Shown here: in pieces, positions 62,319 to 64,000 of the stretch | Layout of the letters: every line of letters starts with the position of its first letter | How positions within the stretch are numbered: position 1 is the stretch's first letter | Assembly (NCBI RefSeq): GCF_027853235.1 | Contig: NZ_WKJG01000013.1 | Coordinates: 1 to 64,000 of the forward strand | Source of the DNA: Aliibacillus thermotolerans | Lineage (GTDB): Bacteria > Bacillota > Bacilli > Bacillales > Marinococcaceae | Direction of reading: 5' to 3' | DNA: 64,000 nucleotides | Translations under genes and position numbers: made by a program | The notes under the pieces: model-generated | Databases searched by the model: none | Told to the model about the DNA's origin: nothing | What the model saw: the letters and a program-made list of their open reading frames with translations, nothing else

Positions 62319-63548
62319 ATGCGATTTTTTGTAGGTTTAGACGTTAGTTCCTTTGATATGAAAGTGTGCGTGCTCGATCAAGACGGTGCCAGAGTGGATA
62401 CCTTTTCGGTATCTAACGACTTGCCAGGGGCCACAGAGTTAAAAGAACGGTTACTTGATTTGACCGCCGATACAGAGGTTGACATCCTAAAGATCGGTCT
62501 AGAATCGACGTCCGTATACAGTTTTCATCCATCGATGTTTTTACATCACGATGCTGACTTGAAGGCCCTTGGTGCGAAAGTATTTGTGATGAATCCTAAG
62601 CAAATCGCAAACTTTAAAAAGAGCTACAGTGATATGAATAAGACCGATGAGATCGATGCGTTTGTGATCGCTGATTACATGCGCTTTGGTCGTAATACGA
62701 TGTCAATCGTCAAAGAGAGCCAATATGTCGCTCTTCAGCAGCTGACCAGGTCTCGTTATCATCTCATCAAAACGATGACAAAGGAGAAACAACACTTCCT
62801 TCAACACTTAAGTTTTAAGTGCAATACGTTCTCCCAAGAGGTAGATTCTTCCGTATTTGGCCATGCGATGATGGAGCTTTTTCTAGAGAAATTCAGCTTA
62901 GAAGAATTAGCTCAGCTACCGCTGGAAGAACTAGCAGAATTTCTACAGGTACACGGAAAAAATCGATTTCCGAATCCAGAAGCTGTCGCTGCGTCCATTC
63001 AGCGAGCTGTTCGTTCCTCTTATCGATTAGACAAGGTCGTGGAGGATTCACTGGATGTCTTGTTAGGGACTTCTATTGAAGTCATTCGCTCTCTTCAACG
63101 CCAGGTGAAGGAGATTGATAAGACGATTAAACGAATCATGGCTGGTCTTACACAAACGGTAGAATCAATTCCTGGCATCGGTCCAGTATTCGCCGCCGGC
63201 ATTATCGCCGAAATTGGTCAAATTGAGCGATTTGACGATGAGACAAAAATAGCAAAATATGCCGGTCTCTATTGGCGAACCCATCAATCCGGCCGATTTA
63301 CAGCGGAGGATACTTCTCTTACGCGTCAAGGCAACCAGTACTTGCGGTATTACTTAGTTGAAGCCGCCAACTCTGTACGCAGGCAAGTACCGGAATACCA
63401 AGTATATTACGCGAAAAAATTCGGAGAAGTACCGAAACATCAACACAAACGAGCTCTCGTGCTGACTGCAAGAAAACTAGTGCGATTGGTGGATGCGCTA
63501 CTACGTAATCACCAACTCTTTTCGCCAGAGAGGGGTGTAAAGGTATGA
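62319..63548 (+). CDS. IS110-family DEDD transposase
   Basis: A 409-aa transposase/recombinase. The N-terminal RuvC-like DEDD domain has Asp8 (FVGLDVSS), Glu62 (IGLESTSVY), Asp110 and Asp113 (KTDEIDAFVIADYMR). A coiled-coil middle region leads to the C-terminal Transposase_20 domain (VESIPGIGPVFAAGIIAEIGQI) with the conserved serine Ser324 in HQSGRF and the TRQGNQYLRYYLVEAA signature. All catalytic positions are present, so it looks active. The start ATG lies after AAAGGAGGGTTTTCCCC. Confidence 0.96.
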   Translation: MRFFVGLDVSSFDMKVCVLDQDGARVDTFSVSNDLPGATELKERLLDLTADTEVDILKIGLESTSVYSFHPSMFLHHDADLKALGAKVFVMNPKQIANFKKSYSDMNKTDEIDAFVIADYMRFGRNTMSIVKESQYVALQQLTRSRYHLIKTMTKEKQHFLQHLSFKCNTFSQEVDSSVFGHAMMELFLEKFSLEELAQLPLEELAEFLQVHGKNRFPNPEAVAASIQRAVRSSYRLDKVVEDSLDVLLGTSIEVIRSLQRQVKEIDKTIKRIMAGLTQTVESIPGIGPVFAAGIIAEIGQIERFDDETKIAKYAGLYWRTHQSGRFTAEDTSLTRQGNQYLRYYLVEAANSVRRQVPEYQVYYAKKFGEVPKHQHKRALVLTARKLVRLVDALLRNHQLFSPERGVKV

Positions 63549-63820
63549 CGCTAAATCCGTCATAGCATACCCTCTGTCAATTACCAGTAATTACCATTTT
63601 ATTGCTGGTCTAGTTTCTTGCGGCCTTTTTTAGCAAAAAAGACCTTTGACAACTTCATTTGCTACGATTTTGAACTTGACATATTACCGCAGGTCTTCAT
63701 ACTGATATTACAATGAAATACTAGATAAGAGAAATGGGACCTTATGTGATTGTTTGACTTAAATGGGAAATTGAAGAAGTACTTTTTAGATTTGGAAAAA
63801 ACCCATTTCTTTTTTATTTC
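63549..63820. other. Noncoding right flank of IS110 element
   Basis: This stretch has no gene. It begins with a hairpin overlapping the transposase stop and a second A/T-rich hairpin at about 63632-63654, then AT-rich DNA to the metal-responsive promoter. The true right end of the element probably lies here. Confidence 0.5.
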
Positions 63821-63885
63821 ATTCAAGTATATGCTTGAATGTTTTACTGAAAAAAGTTACTATATAATCAAGCAAATACTTGAAT
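63821..63885 (+). promoter_or_regulatory. cadC promoter with two operator-like palindromes
   Basis: ATTCAAG-N6-CTTGAAT at 63821-63840 and a second copy ATCAAG-N6-CTTGAAT at about 63867-63885 share the same half-sites. TATAAT at 63863-63868 overlaps the start of the second copy. CadC repressors bind an imperfect palindrome with TCAAATA/TATTTGA-type half-sites over their own promoter, so these are likely operators. Confidence 0.65.
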
Positions 63886-63896
63886 GAGGTGATGAT

Positions 63897-64000
63897 TTGA
63901 ATAAGAAAGATACTTGTGAAATTTTTTGTTATGACGAGGAAAAGGTTAATCGAATACAGGGTGATCTACAAACAACAGATATTTCAGGTGTTTCTCAGAT
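63897..64000 (+). CDS. cadC: CadC-type ArsR-family metal-sensing repressor (partial, 3' end beyond window)
   Basis: The first 34 residues (MNKKDTCEIFCYDEEKVN, then RIQGDLQTTDISGVSQ) match closely the CadC repressor of staphylococcal cadmium-resistance plasmids, including the metal-binding Cys7 and Cys11. CadC releases DNA on binding Cd(II), Pb(II) or Zn(II) and controls the CadA efflux ATPase. It starts at TTG behind GAGGTGATGA. The gene runs off the window; a cadA gene probably follows. Close similarity to plasmid-borne genes and the nearby IS suggest horizontal transfer. Confidence 0.88.
   Translation, partial: MNKKDTCEIFCYDEEKVNRIQGDLQTTDISGVSQ

Larger units (their letters stand above)
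62040..63720 (+). mobile_element. IS110-family insertion sequence (ends uncertain)
   Basis: One transposase gene with noncoding flanks on both sides. IS110 elements have no terminal inverted repeats and usually make no target duplication, so the borders cannot be read from one copy; the given range is a guess covering the structured leader and a right flank with hairpins (GGTATGACG-N7-CGTCAT near 63543; GG-CTTTTTT paired with AAAAAAG-CC near 63635). Confidence 0.6.

Overview
This window is chromosomal DNA from an endospore-forming, flagellated member of the Bacillaceae. The evidence is a sporulation gene set (spoIIM, dacF, spoIIAA-spoIIAB-sigF, spoVA genes, dacB-spmA-spmB), B. subtilis-like order of nudF-spoIIM-fur-yqzK-xerD-deoB-punA-dacF-spoIIA-spoVA-lysA and of ribDEAHT-scpAB-dacB-spmAB-rluB-res, AGGAGG-type ribosome binding sites, many intrinsic terminators and frequent TTG/GTG starts. 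I cannot name the species.

Layout: 0.1-2.1 kb flagellin and a YaaR-family gene. 2.4-5.3 kb citramalate synthase and an orphan tryptophan synthase beta chain. 5.3-6.9 kb uppP (minus strand) and a ResA-like thioredoxin. 6.9-22.4 kb the nudF-to-lysA block: a DUF3866-NUDIX fusion, spoIIM, fur behind PerR-like boxes, xerD, nucleoside catabolism with two tandem purine nucleoside phosphorylases, dacF behind a sigma-F-type promoter, the spoIIA operon, and a spoVA operon reduced to spoVAA-spoVAB-spoVAF. 22.5-28.9 kb ppiB, a 46-residue CxxC protein, an FMN riboswitch with the riboflavin operon, ribT and scpAB. 29.0-37.1 kb an acetate module: two DUF485/solute:sodium symporter pairs around a LytS/LytT-type two-component system, then acetyl-CoA synthetase. 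37.1-40.3 kb a divergent sporulation cluster (DUF421 gene facing lipoprotein-spoVAC-spoVAD-spoVAEb) that supplies the spoVA genes missing from the first operon. 40.6-49.2 kb dacB-spmAB, rluB and resBCDE. 50.0-59.6 kb a cobalamin riboswitch followed by a compact B12 uptake, salvage and nucleotide-loop assembly operon that contains a BtuD-CbiZ fusion, a CobQ without its amidotransferase domain and a second degenerate CobU-like protein.

From 59.6 kb to the end the DNA is accessory: degenerate 52-bp tandem repeats, a broken serine recombinase, a 121-bp palindromic repeat, an IS110-family insertion sequence with a structured upstream region (candidate bridge RNA), and the start of a cadC-type metal-sensing repressor with two operator-like palindromes.

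The genes form several working units: forespore and cortex/germination functions (sigF, spoVA, dacF/dacB), acetate capture and activation under catabolite control, riboflavin synthesis under FMN control, cytochrome c biogenesis with its ResDE regulator, and corrinoid import and repair under B12 control. The most unusual points are the split spoVA system with matching sigma-G-type promoters, a purine nucleoside phosphorylase paralog with changed base-specificity residues, the domain-deleted CobQ, the DUF3866-NUDIX fusion with a retained internal start site, and the IS110 upstream region.
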